From Opitutaceae bacterium (lineage in GTDB: Bacteria > Verrucomicrobiota > Verrucomicrobiia > Opitutales > Opitutaceae), in contig JAEUGX010000092.1 of assembly GCA_016795545.1 (NCBI GenBank), positions 78,870 through 142,869 on the forward strand: a DNA stretch of 64,000 nt. The letters run 5' to 3'. Below, in pieces: positions 45,889 to 54,088 of this stretch. The translations under genes were made by a program, and so were the position numbers. How positions within the stretch are numbered: the first letter of the stretch is position 1; every line of letters begins with the position of its first letter. The notes under the pieces were generated by a model, which saw only the letters and a program-made list of their open reading frames with translations, was not told the DNA's origin and did not search any database.

Positions 45889-46923
45889 ATGAAGTTCGCG
45901 CACGCCTGCATCGAATCGCTCGCGGCGGTGCTGCCGGACGAGGTCTGGACGTCGGCGGAAATCGAGGCGCGACTGCGCCCGCTGTACGAGCGGCTGAAGC
46001 TGCCGGAAGGGCGGCTGGAGCTGATGACCGGCATCCGCGAGCGCCGCATGTGGGCGGCCGGCACGCGGCCTTCGGCGGCCAGCGCCCGCGCGGGACGGGC
46101 CGTGCTGGCCCGGTCCGCGTTCCGGCCCGAGCAGATCGAGGTCTTCCTGCACTGCGCCGTGTCGCGCGACATGCTCGAGCCGGCCACGGCTTCGTTTGCC
46201 CACCATCTGGCCGGGCTCGGCCCGCGCACCCAGGTGTTCGACCTGTCCAACGCCTGCCTCGGATTCCTCAACGGGCTGGTGACCCTCGCCGCGATGATCG
46301 ATTCAGGGCAGATTCGGTGCGGCATGGTCGTGGCGGGGGAGAACGGCCGGCCCCTGGTGGAACGCACCATCGACCACCTGCTGGCGGGCGATCTCAGCCG
46401 CAACCAGATCAAGCCTTACTTCGCCAACCTGACCATCGGTTCGGGGGCCGTGGGCGCCATCGTATGCCACGAGGACCTGCTGCCGCCGGGCCCGCGGCAC
46501 CGGCTGCTGGCCGGCGCCTGCCTGGCCGCCACCCGGCACAGCGAGCTCTGCCAGGGCGACACGGCGGGCGAAGGCCTGCAGATGGAGACCGATTCCGAGC
46601 AGCTGCTCGCCGCCGGGGTGCAGGTCGCCGCCGACACCTGGCGGGACTTCGAGCGGGAAACCGGCTGGACGCGGTCGACGCCGGATCGCTTCATCTGCCA
46701 CCAGGTGGGCAGCGCGCATCGCCGGAAGCTCTACGAGACGCTGGGCCTCGACCTGGAACGTGATTTCTCGACCTTCGAGTTCCTCGGCAACACGGGCTCG
46801 GCGGCGCTGCCGACCGCCCTGGCGCTGGCCGTCGAACGCGGGGAGCTGAAGCCCGGGCAGAAGGCCGCGCTCCTGGGCATCGGCAGCGGCATCAACAGCC
46901 TGATGCTCGCAGTGGAGTGGTGA
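45889..46923 (+). CDS. oleA: OleA-like 3-oxoacyl-ACP synthase III family thiolase
   Basis: A 344-residue thiolase-superfamily protein. Its active site reads Glu97 in SRDMLEPATA, Cys123 in SNACLGFLNG, His271 in CHQVGSAH and Asn301 in GNTGSAA. The Glu in that position and the LSNACLG context are diagnostic of OleA, which joins two fatty acyl chains head-to-head to a 2-alkyl-3-ketoacid, rather than of housekeeping FabH. The gene follows the FabI-like gene by 25 bp and precedes the OleB-like gene by 4 bp. oleC and oleD are not present next to it, so the final product (ketone, olefin or something else) is open. Confidence 0.87.
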   Translation: MKFAHACIESLAAVLPDEVWTSAEIEARLRPLYERLKLPEGRLELMTGIRERRMWAAGTRPSAASARAGRAVLARSAFRPEQIEVFLHCAVSRDMLEPATASFAHHLAGLGPRTQVFDLSNACLGFLNGLVTLAAMIDSGQIRCGMVVAGENGRPLVERTIDHLLAGDLSRNQIKPYFANLTIGSGAVGAIVCHEDLLPPGPRHRLLAGACLAATRHSELCQGDTAGEGLQMETDSEQLLAAGVQVAADTWRDFERETGWTRSTPDRFICHQVGSAHRRKLYETLGLDLERDFSTFEFLGNTGSAALPTALALAVERGELKPGQKAALLGIGSGINSLMLAVEW

Positions 46924-46927
46924 ACCG

Positions 46928-47806
46928 ATGGGCCCGCGTTTTCCCCACTGGCTGCAATCCCTTTATCCTTTCGAGCCGCAACGGTTCGATACCGGACGCG
47001 GCGTCATGAGTTACCTCGACGAGGGGACCGGCGACGAGGCCGTCGTGATGGTGCACGGCAACCCCACTTGGTCCTTTTTCTACCGTCACCTGGTGCTGGG
47101 GCTGAGGGGCCGGATCCGCTGCATCGCCGTCGACCACCTCGGCTGCGGCCTTTCCGAGAAGCCGCAGGACTTCAACTACACGCTGGCCGAGCACACCGCC
47201 AATCTGCGCCGACTGCTAGACAGCCTCGGCCTGCGGCGGATTCACCTGATCGTGCACGATTGGGGCGGGCCGATCGGCTTGGGCGCGACGCTGGCCAACC
47301 CCGGTCAGCTCGCCCGGGTCGTGATCCTGAACACCGCCGCTTTCGCCGACACCCGCGTCCCGGCCCGTATCCGGTTGTGCCGGGTACCGCGCCTCGGCGA
47401 ATGGCTGGTGCGGGGACTGAACGGGTTTGCCTGGCCGGCCACGTGGATGGCCGTCAGCAAACGCCTGCCGGCGGATGTCAGGCGGGGATACCTCTATCCG
47501 TACAACAACTGGTCCAACCGGATCGCAACCCACCGGTTTGTCGTCGACATACCCCGGGACGAGGGTGGCCCCAGCGACCGCGCCCTGGCTGAGGTGCAGG
47601 CGAAACTCAGCATCCTGCGCGATCGCCCCGTCCGCATCCTCTGGGGCGGTGACGATTTCTGCTTCGACCGACATTACTACAACCGCTGGCGGGTCATTCT
47701 TCCCGGCGCATTTGCCGATTACCTGGAAGGGGCGGGACATTACGTGTTGGAAGACGCCCGCGAATACTGCCTGCGCGAGATCAGCGCTTTCCTCAATTTA
47801 CCCTAA
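46928..47806 (+). CDS. oleB: OleB-like alpha/beta hydrolase (haloalkane dehalogenase fold)
   Basis: A 292-residue hydrolase with the HGNPTWSFFYRHL oxyanion loop (43-55), nucleophile Asp111 in IVHDWGGPIGLGA and His271 in GAGHYVLEDA. The Asp nucleophile and HGNPTW motif are shared by haloalkane dehalogenases and OleB, the beta-lactone decarboxylase of the Ole olefin pathway; adjacency to oleA favours OleB. In known systems OleB acts on the lactone made by OleC, which is absent here. It is the last gene of the cluster, followed by a 94-bp AT-rich gap and the convergent lepB. Confidence 0.83.
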   Translation: MGPRFPHWLQSLYPFEPQRFDTGRGVMSYLDEGTGDEAVVMVHGNPTWSFFYRHLVLGLRGRIRCIAVDHLGCGLSEKPQDFNYTLAEHTANLRRLLDSLGLRRIHLIVHDWGGPIGLGATLANPGQLARVVILNTAAFADTRVPARIRLCRVPRLGEWLVRGLNGFAWPATWMAVSKRLPADVRRGYLYPYNNWSNRIATHRFVVDIPRDEGGPSDRALAEVQAKLSILRDRPVRILWGGDDFCFDRHYYNRWRVILPGAFADYLEGAGHYVLEDAREYCLREISAFLNLP

Positions 47807-47900
47807 AGCAGGCCATTCCAGGTTGATATATAGTAGACATAATGCATATTGTGCGTTTCAGTGATAACTGTTCACGAGCCTTGCCAAGCCCGCTGATCGC

Positions 47901-49244
47901 TCAATGCGCCAAGCCCCAGCGGCTGGTCAGCGGATAGTAGATGAACAGCGGGCGTCCGACCACGTCCTTGTCCGGGACAAATCCCCAGTAGCGGCTGTCC
48001 TTGCTGAACGGTGAGTTGTCGCCGAGGGCGAAATAGGTGTTTTCGGGGACCTTGACGGTGGCGCCGGGCGGCATCAGGCCGGCGCCGATCATCACCGTGT
48101 AATCTCCGGCATCAAACGGCGCGCTGTTGTTCGTATAGCCGCGGTACTTGCCTTCCCGGCGGGCGTTCTTCGCAAACGCCGGTGATCCCTGGATGGGGCT
48201 CCCGTTGCGCCACAGCACGGGTGCCCGGATCTCAAGCTCATCCCCGGGCACGCCGACCAGGCGCTTGACGTAGTACTTGTCACCTTCCTCGGTCTTCAGG
48301 TCCGGAATGCCTCCGGTCTTGAACACGAAGCCGGAGCCGACTTTCGGCTGCACAAAATTGTACGACAGCCGGTCCACGAAAAGCAGGTCGCCGGTCAGGA
48401 TATCGAACGACACCACGGTTTCCCCGCGTTTGACGGCTCGCCCGACGGGAATCCAGTACACGCGGACGTCTCCGCGGCGTTCGCCGTCTTGCAGCGCCAG
48501 GATCGAAGACTCCGGCGGCGTGCCGGATTCGCGGATTTTGGCGCGCAGGATCGTGGAAAAGGTGCCCTTCCGCTCGCCAAAGAACGTTTGTTTCAGGACG
48601 TCATGCTCCCGGTCGAAATCCGCCGGCACGGACATCTTCACGAGGCTGCCGCCGATGCTGAACGTATACTCGCGGAGCACGGTCGGGAACACCAGCATGC
48701 TGCGCCCCGGCCGCTCGCTGACCGCCAGTTGCCCCGAGCTGAACACCGGCACGCAAACCTCCCCGTCCGCGGGCGCCTTGAGCGCGTAGTTGGTGGCGCC
48801 CAGCGTCGCCAGGCGCGCCAGCTTCTGCACCGGGCCGGGCTCCTCGCCGGGATGGAAGACCTCGCTCGTCATGCCGTAATAGCTCGGCCACATCGAGTTG
48901 GTCGGGATCTTGAACGGCTGGACGAAATAGGCCCGCAGCCCGAGGATGACAATCGCCGCCACCAGGAAGAACTCGACGTTCTCCACCAGCGAGGAGGCGG
49001 GATAGATACGCCCGCCGGTGTCGCGCAGAACGCTTTCCAGGGATTCGATCGCCAGCTTGAGCTTGCTGGCGTCCGCCCGTTCCTTCAGCCGCAGGCGCAC
49101 CTCCCCAGCCGCCGTCTGTAGCCGCTGGTTCTGGGCCGCGGTCAGCAGGTCCCGCCGGTAGTGCTGGACCCGCTCCGCGACCTCGAGCCAGTTGGCGGCG
49201 TTCTGCCGCATTTTCTTCTGTTCGGAATAGAGGAAGCTGAACAC
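47901..49244 (-). CDS. lepB: Signal peptidase I with large inserted region
   Basis: A 447-residue type I signal peptidase that cleaves exported preproteins. A cytoplasmic coiled N-terminus (1-85) precedes one membrane segment (about 89-104). Catalytic Ser117 is in PTNSMWPSYYG and Lys327 in YYVKRLVGVPGDEL, with C-terminal GDNSPFSKDSRYWGF. The Ser-Lys distance is about 210 residues, against about 55 in E. coli LepB, meaning a long insertion (roughly 125-285) between boxes B and C. No frame damage is seen. It follows lepA by 15 bp and completes the fabD-lepA-lepB operon. Confidence 0.92.
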   Translation of the reverse strand: MFSFLYSEQKKMRQNAANWLEVAERVQHYRRDLLTAAQNQRLQTAAGEVRLRLKERADASKLKLAIESLESVLRDTGGRIYPASSLVENVEFFLVAAIVILGLRAYFVQPFKIPTNSMWPSYYGMTSEVFHPGEEPGPVQKLARLATLGATNYALKAPADGEVCVPVFSSGQLAVSERPGRSMLVFPTVLREYTFSIGGSLVKMSVPADFDREHDVLKQTFFGERKGTFSTILRAKIRESGTPPESSILALQDGERRGDVRVYWIPVGRAVKRGETVVSFDILTGDLLFVDRLSYNFVQPKVGSGFVFKTGGIPDLKTEEGDKYYVKRLVGVPGDELEIRAPVLWRNGSPIQGSPAFAKNARREGKYRGYTNNSAPFDAGDYTVMIGAGLMPPGATVKVPENTYFALGDNSPFSKDSRYWGFVPDKDVVGRPLFIYYPLTSRWGLAH

Positions 49245-49259
49245 GGGAGGCGGCGGGTC

Positions 49260-51059
49260 TCAGTTGTTGGTCTTCAGGACCTGGATGAAGGCATCCGGTG
49301 GGATCGAAACGCGGCCGATTTGTTTCATCTTCTTTTTGCCCTCCTTCTGCTTGTCGAGGAGCTTGCGCTTGCGGGAGATATCACCGCCATAGCACTTCGC
49401 GGTCACGTCTTTTCGCATTTCGCGCACGTTGTCGCGCGCGATGATCTTGCCGCCGATCGCCGCCTGCACCGCGATCTTGAACATCTGCGGCGGAATGATC
49501 TCCGCCAGTTTCTCGCAGAGCGCCCGGCCCTGCCCCTCCGCCTTGCTGCGGTGCACGATGCTGGCAAACGCATCCACCGGGTCGCCGTTGACCAGGATGT
49601 CCATCTTAACGAGGTCCGACGTCCGGTACTCCCCCAGCTCGTAATCCATCGATCCGTAGCCGCGGGTGATGCTTTTCAGGCGGTCGTTGAAATCCACCAG
49701 GATCTCGTTCAGCGGCAGCACGCACGTGAGCATGACCCGGGCGCCGTCGAGCGTGTCGGTGTGGTCGCAGGTGCCCCGCTTCTCCATGATTAGGCCGAGG
49801 ATGTCGCCCATGAACTCGTTGGGGATGTGGATGGAGGCCTTGATGGTCGGCTCCTGGATCTCCTCGATGCTGGCGGGATCCGGCAGGTTGATCGGATTGT
49901 CGACCTCGATGAGGTCGCCGCCGTGCTTCTTCACCTTGTAGACCACGCTCGGGTAAGTGGAGATGATCTCCACGTCGTACTCGCGGCGGATGCGCTCCTG
50001 GATGACCTCCATGTGCAGCAGGCCGAGAAAGCCGCAGCGGAACCCGAAGCCGAGCGCGACCGAGGTTTCCGACGAGTAGATCAGCGCGGAGTCGTTCAGG
50101 CGCAGCTTGCCGAGCGCGACCTTCAGCTTCTCGTAGTCCGACGACTCCAGCGGATAGAGTCCGCAGTACACCATCGGCCGCACCTCCTTGTAGCCCGGCA
50201 GCATCTCGGAGGCCGGCTTGTTGGCGTGCGTGATGGTGTCGCCGATCTTGATCTCGTCGGTGCTCTTGATGTTGCTGACGATGTAGCCGACGTCGCCCGG
50301 GCCGAGCTCCGTGATCTTCTCCATGCCGGGCCGGAATACGCCGACTTCCTTGATCTCGGAGCGCTGCCCCGTGCTCATCAGGAGCATCATCTCGCCCGCC
50401 TTGATGGTGCCGGAGAAGACGCGGACATAGGAAATGACGCCCCGGTAGGAGTCGTACTTGGAATCGAACACCAGCGCGCGGAGCGCCGGGTAATCGGTCC
50501 AGCGCGGCGGCGGAATGCGGGTGACGACGGCCTCCAGGATCTCCTCGATGCCGATGCCCGACTTGCCGCTGGCGAGGATCGCCTCCTCGGCGGGGATGGT
50601 CAGGATGTCCTCGAGCTGCCGCATGCAGAGCTCGAGATTGGCGCTGGGCAGGTCGATCTTGTTGATGACCGGAATGATCTTCAGGCCCTGGTTGAAGGCC
50701 AGGTGGGCATTGGCCACGGTCTGGGCTTCGACCCCCTGAGCGGCGTCGATGAGCAGCAGGGCGCCTTCGCAGGCCGCCAGCGAGCGCGAGACCTCGTAGG
50801 AGAAGTCCACGTGCCCGGGCGTGTCGGTCAGGTGTAGCTTGTAGACCTTCCCGTCCTTCGCCGGGTAGCTCATCACCACCGGATGCATCTTGATCGTGAT
50901 GCCCCGCTCCTTCTCGAGGTCCATCGAATCCAGGTGCTGGTCGGTCATCACCCGCTTCGTGATCGTGCTCGTGAACTCGAGCAGCCGGTCGGAGAGCGTC
51001 GTCTTGCCGTGATCGACGTGGGCGATGATGCAGAAGTTGCGTGTCAGGAGGGCGGACAT
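49260..51059 (-). CDS. lepA: Elongation factor 4 (LepA), translation GTPase
   Basis: A 599-residue GTPase that acts on ribosomes during elongation or initiation stress. The G motifs are AHVDHGKTTL, DTPGHVDF and NKIDLPSA; the LepA-specific C-terminal domain ends in a Lys-rich KQKEGKKKMKQIG tail. The ATG at 51059 is chosen because the upstream in-frame sequence is arginine-rich and unlike LepA. It starts 2 bp after fabD stops, and lepB follows after 15 bp, the common lepA-lepB pairing. Confidence 0.96.
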   Translation of the reverse strand: MSALLTRNFCIIAHVDHGKTTLSDRLLEFTSTITKRVMTDQHLDSMDLEKERGITIKMHPVVMSYPAKDGKVYKLHLTDTPGHVDFSYEVSRSLAACEGALLLIDAAQGVEAQTVANAHLAFNQGLKIIPVINKIDLPSANLELCMRQLEDILTIPAEEAILASGKSGIGIEEILEAVVTRIPPPRWTDYPALRALVFDSKYDSYRGVISYVRVFSGTIKAGEMMLLMSTGQRSEIKEVGVFRPGMEKITELGPGDVGYIVSNIKSTDEIKIGDTITHANKPASEMLPGYKEVRPMVYCGLYPLESSDYEKLKVALGKLRLNDSALIYSSETSVALGFGFRCGFLGLLHMEVIQERIRREYDVEIISTYPSVVYKVKKHGGDLIEVDNPINLPDPASIEEIQEPTIKASIHIPNEFMGDILGLIMEKRGTCDHTDTLDGARVMLTCVLPLNEILVDFNDRLKSITRGYGSMDYELGEYRTSDLVKMDILVNGDPVDAFASIVHRSKAEGQGRALCEKLAEIIPPQMFKIAVQAAIGGKIIARDNVREMRKDVTAKCYGGDISRKRKLLDKQKEGKKKMKQIGRVSIPPDAFIQVLKTNN

Positions 51060-51061
51060 GC

Positions 51062-51967
51062 TCAGGCGTTGATGTCGGCCAGCTCGGCGAAGGATTTCAC
51101 CACCCAGCTCTTTTCCGTCCGCCGGGCCAGTCCGGCCAGCACGCCTCCCGGTCCGCACTCCCAGAATTCCGTTGCGCCGGCCGCCGCGCAGTTCCGCATG
51201 CATTCCTCCCAGCGCACCGACGACACCACTTGGCGCACGAGCGCTTCCCGGATCTGCGCGGGCTCGGCGACGATCTGGCCGGTGGTGTTGCTGAAGACCG
51301 GATGGCGCGGGCGCTCGAAACGTACGCCCTCCAGGTAGGCGGCGAAGGCCGCGCGCGCCGGCTCCATCAGCCGGCTGTGGTAGGCGCCGGCGACATTGAG
51401 CGGCATGACCCGCTTCAGGCCCCGGTCCTTGGCGGCGGCCACCAGGGCGTCCACCCGGGCCTTCTCCCCGGACACGATGATCTGCCCGGGCGCGTTGAAA
51501 TTGGCGGCCTCGATGCCGAATTCGCGGCAGAGCTCCTCGACGCGGGCCCGCTCCTCCCCGATCAACGCCGCCATGCCGCCGACCGACTGTTCGCAGGCCA
51601 GCTGCATCAGCCGGCCGCGTTCGGCCACGACCCGCAGCCCGGTGGCGAAATCAAACACGCCGGCGGCCGTCAGCGCCGTCACCTCGCCCAGGCTCAAGCC
51701 CATCCCGAAAGCGGGTTCCGTCAGCCGACCCTTCTCCTTTAGCGCGGCGACAACGGCCAGGCCGTGGACGAAAAGGGCGGGCTGGCAGACCTTCGTTTCA
51801 GTCAGGGCCGCCTCGGGTCCGGCGAAGCTGATCTGCCCCAAATCCCACCCCAGCAGCCGGTTGGCCTCGTCGTAGAGGGCGCGCGCCGCCGCCGAGCCGT
51901 CATACAGCGACTTGCCCATGCCCACTTTTTGAGCGCCTTGACCAGCGAAGATGAGAGCCAGCGACAT
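51062..51967 (-). CDS. fabD: Malonyl-CoA:ACP transacylase
   Basis: A 301-residue acyltransferase that loads malonyl onto ACP for fatty acid synthesis. It starts SLALIFAGQGAQKVGMG; the nucleophile is Ser92 in GMGLSLGEVTAL and the catalytic His lies in GAYHSRLMEPA. The length and motifs are standard. It leads the fabD-lepA-lepB operon with 2 bp before lepA. No other housekeeping fab gene is adjacent, so the rest of the core fab genes must be elsewhere. Confidence 0.95.
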   Translation of the reverse strand: MSLALIFAGQGAQKVGMGKSLYDGSAAARALYDEANRLLGWDLGQISFAGPEAALTETKVCQPALFVHGLAVVAALKEKGRLTEPAFGMGLSLGEVTALTAAGVFDFATGLRVVAERGRLMQLACEQSVGGMAALIGEERARVEELCREFGIEAANFNAPGQIIVSGEKARVDALVAAAKDRGLKRVMPLNVAGAYHSRLMEPARAAFAAYLEGVRFERPRHPVFSNTTGQIVAEPAQIREALVRQVVSSVRWEECMRNCAAAGATEFWECGPGGVLAGLARRTEKSWVVKSFAELADINA

Positions 51968-52013
51968 AGATGAAAGGAGCGGTTAAACCGGTCCGCCGTC
52001 CAAAAACCAAGCC

Positions 52014-52916
52014 CTAAAATTTCTTCGCCTGGGGGAAGTATTTCTGGTTCTCCGATTGGGCAGATGGCGGGGGCCGGCGCTCGGGCGGCGGCTCGTTGCG
52101 GCGGATGTCTTCCCGCGGCGGCGGCGACCAAGCCGGACCCGAACGGGCGGCTCCGGCATCCGCCGGGAGCGCGGCCGGCCAGGTGGGTGGCGCCGCCGGG
52201 AGCGCGGGCGCCGGATTGAGGTCCTGCAGGTAGGGATTGGGCGCCGCCGGCTCGCGGCCGCCGGGGGCGGACGACCCCGCGAACGCATCGCGCGCCAGCC
52301 CGGGAGCGTCGCTGCGGACCTCGGGCGCGGCAACGCTCGACGCGGCGCGGGTCGACTCGGGTTTGCGGACGAACTCGTCGAAAAACTTTCCGCGCACGGG
52401 CGAGGTCCCCATCCAATCCTGAAGGAATGGCGCCAGCGGATCGCTTGCGCTGCGGGTGGTCGGCCGGTTCGGTTGCCTGGCCCCCTCCTCCCGGCGTTTT
52501 TCCTCGTAAAGCTCGATCAACGACTCCGGCCGCTCTTCCTCCTCCGGCTCGTCCGCCGCCGCCTTTGCCGGGTCCGGAGCACCGCGGCGCGCGCCGCCGG
52601 CCGACTCCTTGTCGAGACGATTGACTCCGTTGACGAGCCAGTTGCGCTGGGCCTCGCGGCGCCGGCGTTCCTTGAGCTCATTGTCCTCGCGTTCCGTCCG
52701 GGGTTTCGGCGGCGCGACCGCCCCGGGCAGGGGCGCGTCGAACTGCGGCAGTCCGTCGGTGATCCGGCGCTGCTCCGTCTCAGTGCGTCCGGTCGCCTGG
52801 TCGCGACGCAGGGCCTTCAGCTCTTGCCGCGTCTGCTCCAGTGGCGCGGGCGGCTCCGCGGCGGCCAGCGCGGCCGCCGCCAGCAGCATCGCCGCCGCCG
52901 TGCCGACCGGCTTCAT
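52014..52916 (-). CDS. Exported proline-rich hypothetical protein, coupled to pilT
   Basis: A 300-residue protein with a signal peptide (KPVGTAAAMLLAAAALAAAEP), then charged Gln/Arg/Glu-rich stretches (LEQTRQELKALRRDQATGRT) and long Pro/Ala/Arg-rich disordered regions. I do not recognise a domain. Its ATG overlaps the pilT stop (TGATG), so it is translated with the pilus ATPase. A periplasmic structural or alignment role near the pilus machine is inference from context. It has no cysteine motif or catalytic motif that I can see. Confidence 0.7.
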   Translation of the reverse strand: MKPVGTAAAMLLAAAALAAAEPPAPLEQTRQELKALRRDQATGRTETEQRRITDGLPQFDAPLPGAVAPPKPRTEREDNELKERRRREAQRNWLVNGVNRLDKESAGGARRGAPDPAKAAADEPEEEERPESLIELYEEKRREEGARQPNRPTTRSASDPLAPFLQDWMGTSPVRGKFFDEFVRKPESTRAASSVAAPEVRSDAPGLARDAFAGSSAPGGREPAAPNPYLQDLNPAPALPAAPPTWPAALPADAGAARSGPAWSPPPREDIRRNEPPPERRPPPSAQSENQKYFPQAKKF

Positions 52917-54010
52917 CAGCTCTTGAAGAAGATGCCCTTGAGGTTCATCTCCAGCGCCGGCGGATTGGGCGAGAAGCGCAGGCCGTCGGCCTTGCTGATC
53001 TTGCCCTCCTTGATGAGGCGGTAGAGGTCCTTGTTGAAGGACTTCGAGCCCTGGTCGCTGCTGGACTCGAGCAGCTGCTGGATCTTGTCGAAATGACCGT
53101 CGAGGATCAGGTTTCGCACCGTCGCGTCGGCGACGAGGATCTCGTGCGCCGCATAGCGGCCGCCGCCCTCGAGCGCGGGAATCAGCTTCTGGCAGACGAA
53201 GCCGCGGATCGAGCCCGCGATCTGCCGGCGGGCCTGGACGATCTGCTCCGGCGGGAAAAATTCAAACAGGCGCGTGAGCGACTGCGCCACCGTCGCCGCG
53301 TGCATCGTGGAGAACACGAGGTGGCCCGTCTCCGCCGCGGAGATGGCGGTCTCGAAGGTCTCCTTGTCCCGCATTTCGCCGATGAGGATGATGTCCGGGT
53401 TCTGGCGGAGCACCGACTTGATCGCCAGTTCGAAGCTCGGGACATCGAGGCCGATCTCGCGCTGCTGGAAAACCGACTTGTCGTCGCTGAAGGTATACTC
53501 GATGGGGTCCTCGATGGACACGATATGCTTGTCCATGTTCTGGTTCACCCAGTTCAGCATGGCCGCCATCGTGGAACTCTTGCCCGAGCCCGTCGCGCCG
53601 CAGACCAGCAGGATGCCATCCTTGGACTGCGCCAGCTTGATCAGCACGTCCGATTCCAGGTTCAGCTCCGCGAAGGTCGGCGGACGGCTCTTGATGTGCC
53701 GAAAGACGATGCTGACGAGGCCGCGCTGGTGGAAGGCGTTGACGCGGAAGCGGCCCACGTCCTCCGCCGCGTAGGCGAAGTCGACCTGCGCATCCTTGTT
53801 CCACTTGTCCCGGAAAATGCGCGGCACCTGTTCGTCCACCCAGGCCTGAGCCTGATCACACGTGATCGGATCCATCTCCACCGGCCGGAGCCGCCCTGAG
53901 AGCCGCAGGTAGCCGGGTTTTTCGGACTTGATGACGATGTCACTGGCACCGCTCTCGACGGCCAGCTTAAGCAGATCGTTGATTATTTCGGTGTGAAGTG
54001 TCGTGCTCAT
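52916..54010 (-). CDS. pilT: Type IV pilus retraction ATPase (PilT/PilU-like)
   Basis: A 364-residue hexameric ATPase that powers pilus retraction. It has an N-terminal PAS-like part with SGASDIVI, Walker A GATGSGKSST (138-147), an Asp box SIEDPIEYTF, Walker B DIILIGEMRDKET and the PilT motif AETGHLVFSTMHA. Length and motifs fit PilT or PilU. A possible promoter (TTGAAC, 17 bp, TAGGGA) precedes it on the minus strand in the gap to divergent dapA. It is followed by the coupled proline-rich gene. No other pilus gene is in the window. Confidence 0.94.
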   Translation of the reverse strand: MSTTLHTEIINDLLKLAVESGASDIVIKSEKPGYLRLSGRLRPVEMDPITCDQAQAWVDEQVPRIFRDKWNKDAQVDFAYAAEDVGRFRVNAFHQRGLVSIVFRHIKSRPPTFAELNLESDVLIKLAQSKDGILLVCGATGSGKSSTMAAMLNWVNQNMDKHIVSIEDPIEYTFSDDKSVFQQREIGLDVPSFELAIKSVLRQNPDIILIGEMRDKETFETAISAAETGHLVFSTMHAATVAQSLTRLFEFFPPEQIVQARRQIAGSIRGFVCQKLIPALEGGGRYAAHEILVADATVRNLILDGHFDKIQQLLESSSDQGSKSFNKDLYRLIKEGKISKADGLRFSPNPPALEMNLKGIFFKS

Positions 54011-54088
54011 GGAATTTTTGGCGTGAACCGGCTTTAAAGCTGTGCTTTCCCTACAGTCTATCTTTGCTTCGTTCAAGGTAACTTTCCT

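Noticed and set aside
45889..46923. Housekeeping FabH
   Set aside because: The Glu97 in SRDMLEPATA and the LSNACLG context match OleA, the gene is adjacent to an OleB-like hydrolase, and FabH lacks this glutamate.
46928..47806. Haloalkane dehalogenase
   Set aside because: The fold and Asp nucleophile are shared, but direct coupling to oleA favours OleB. A dehalogenase cannot be excluded from sequence alone.
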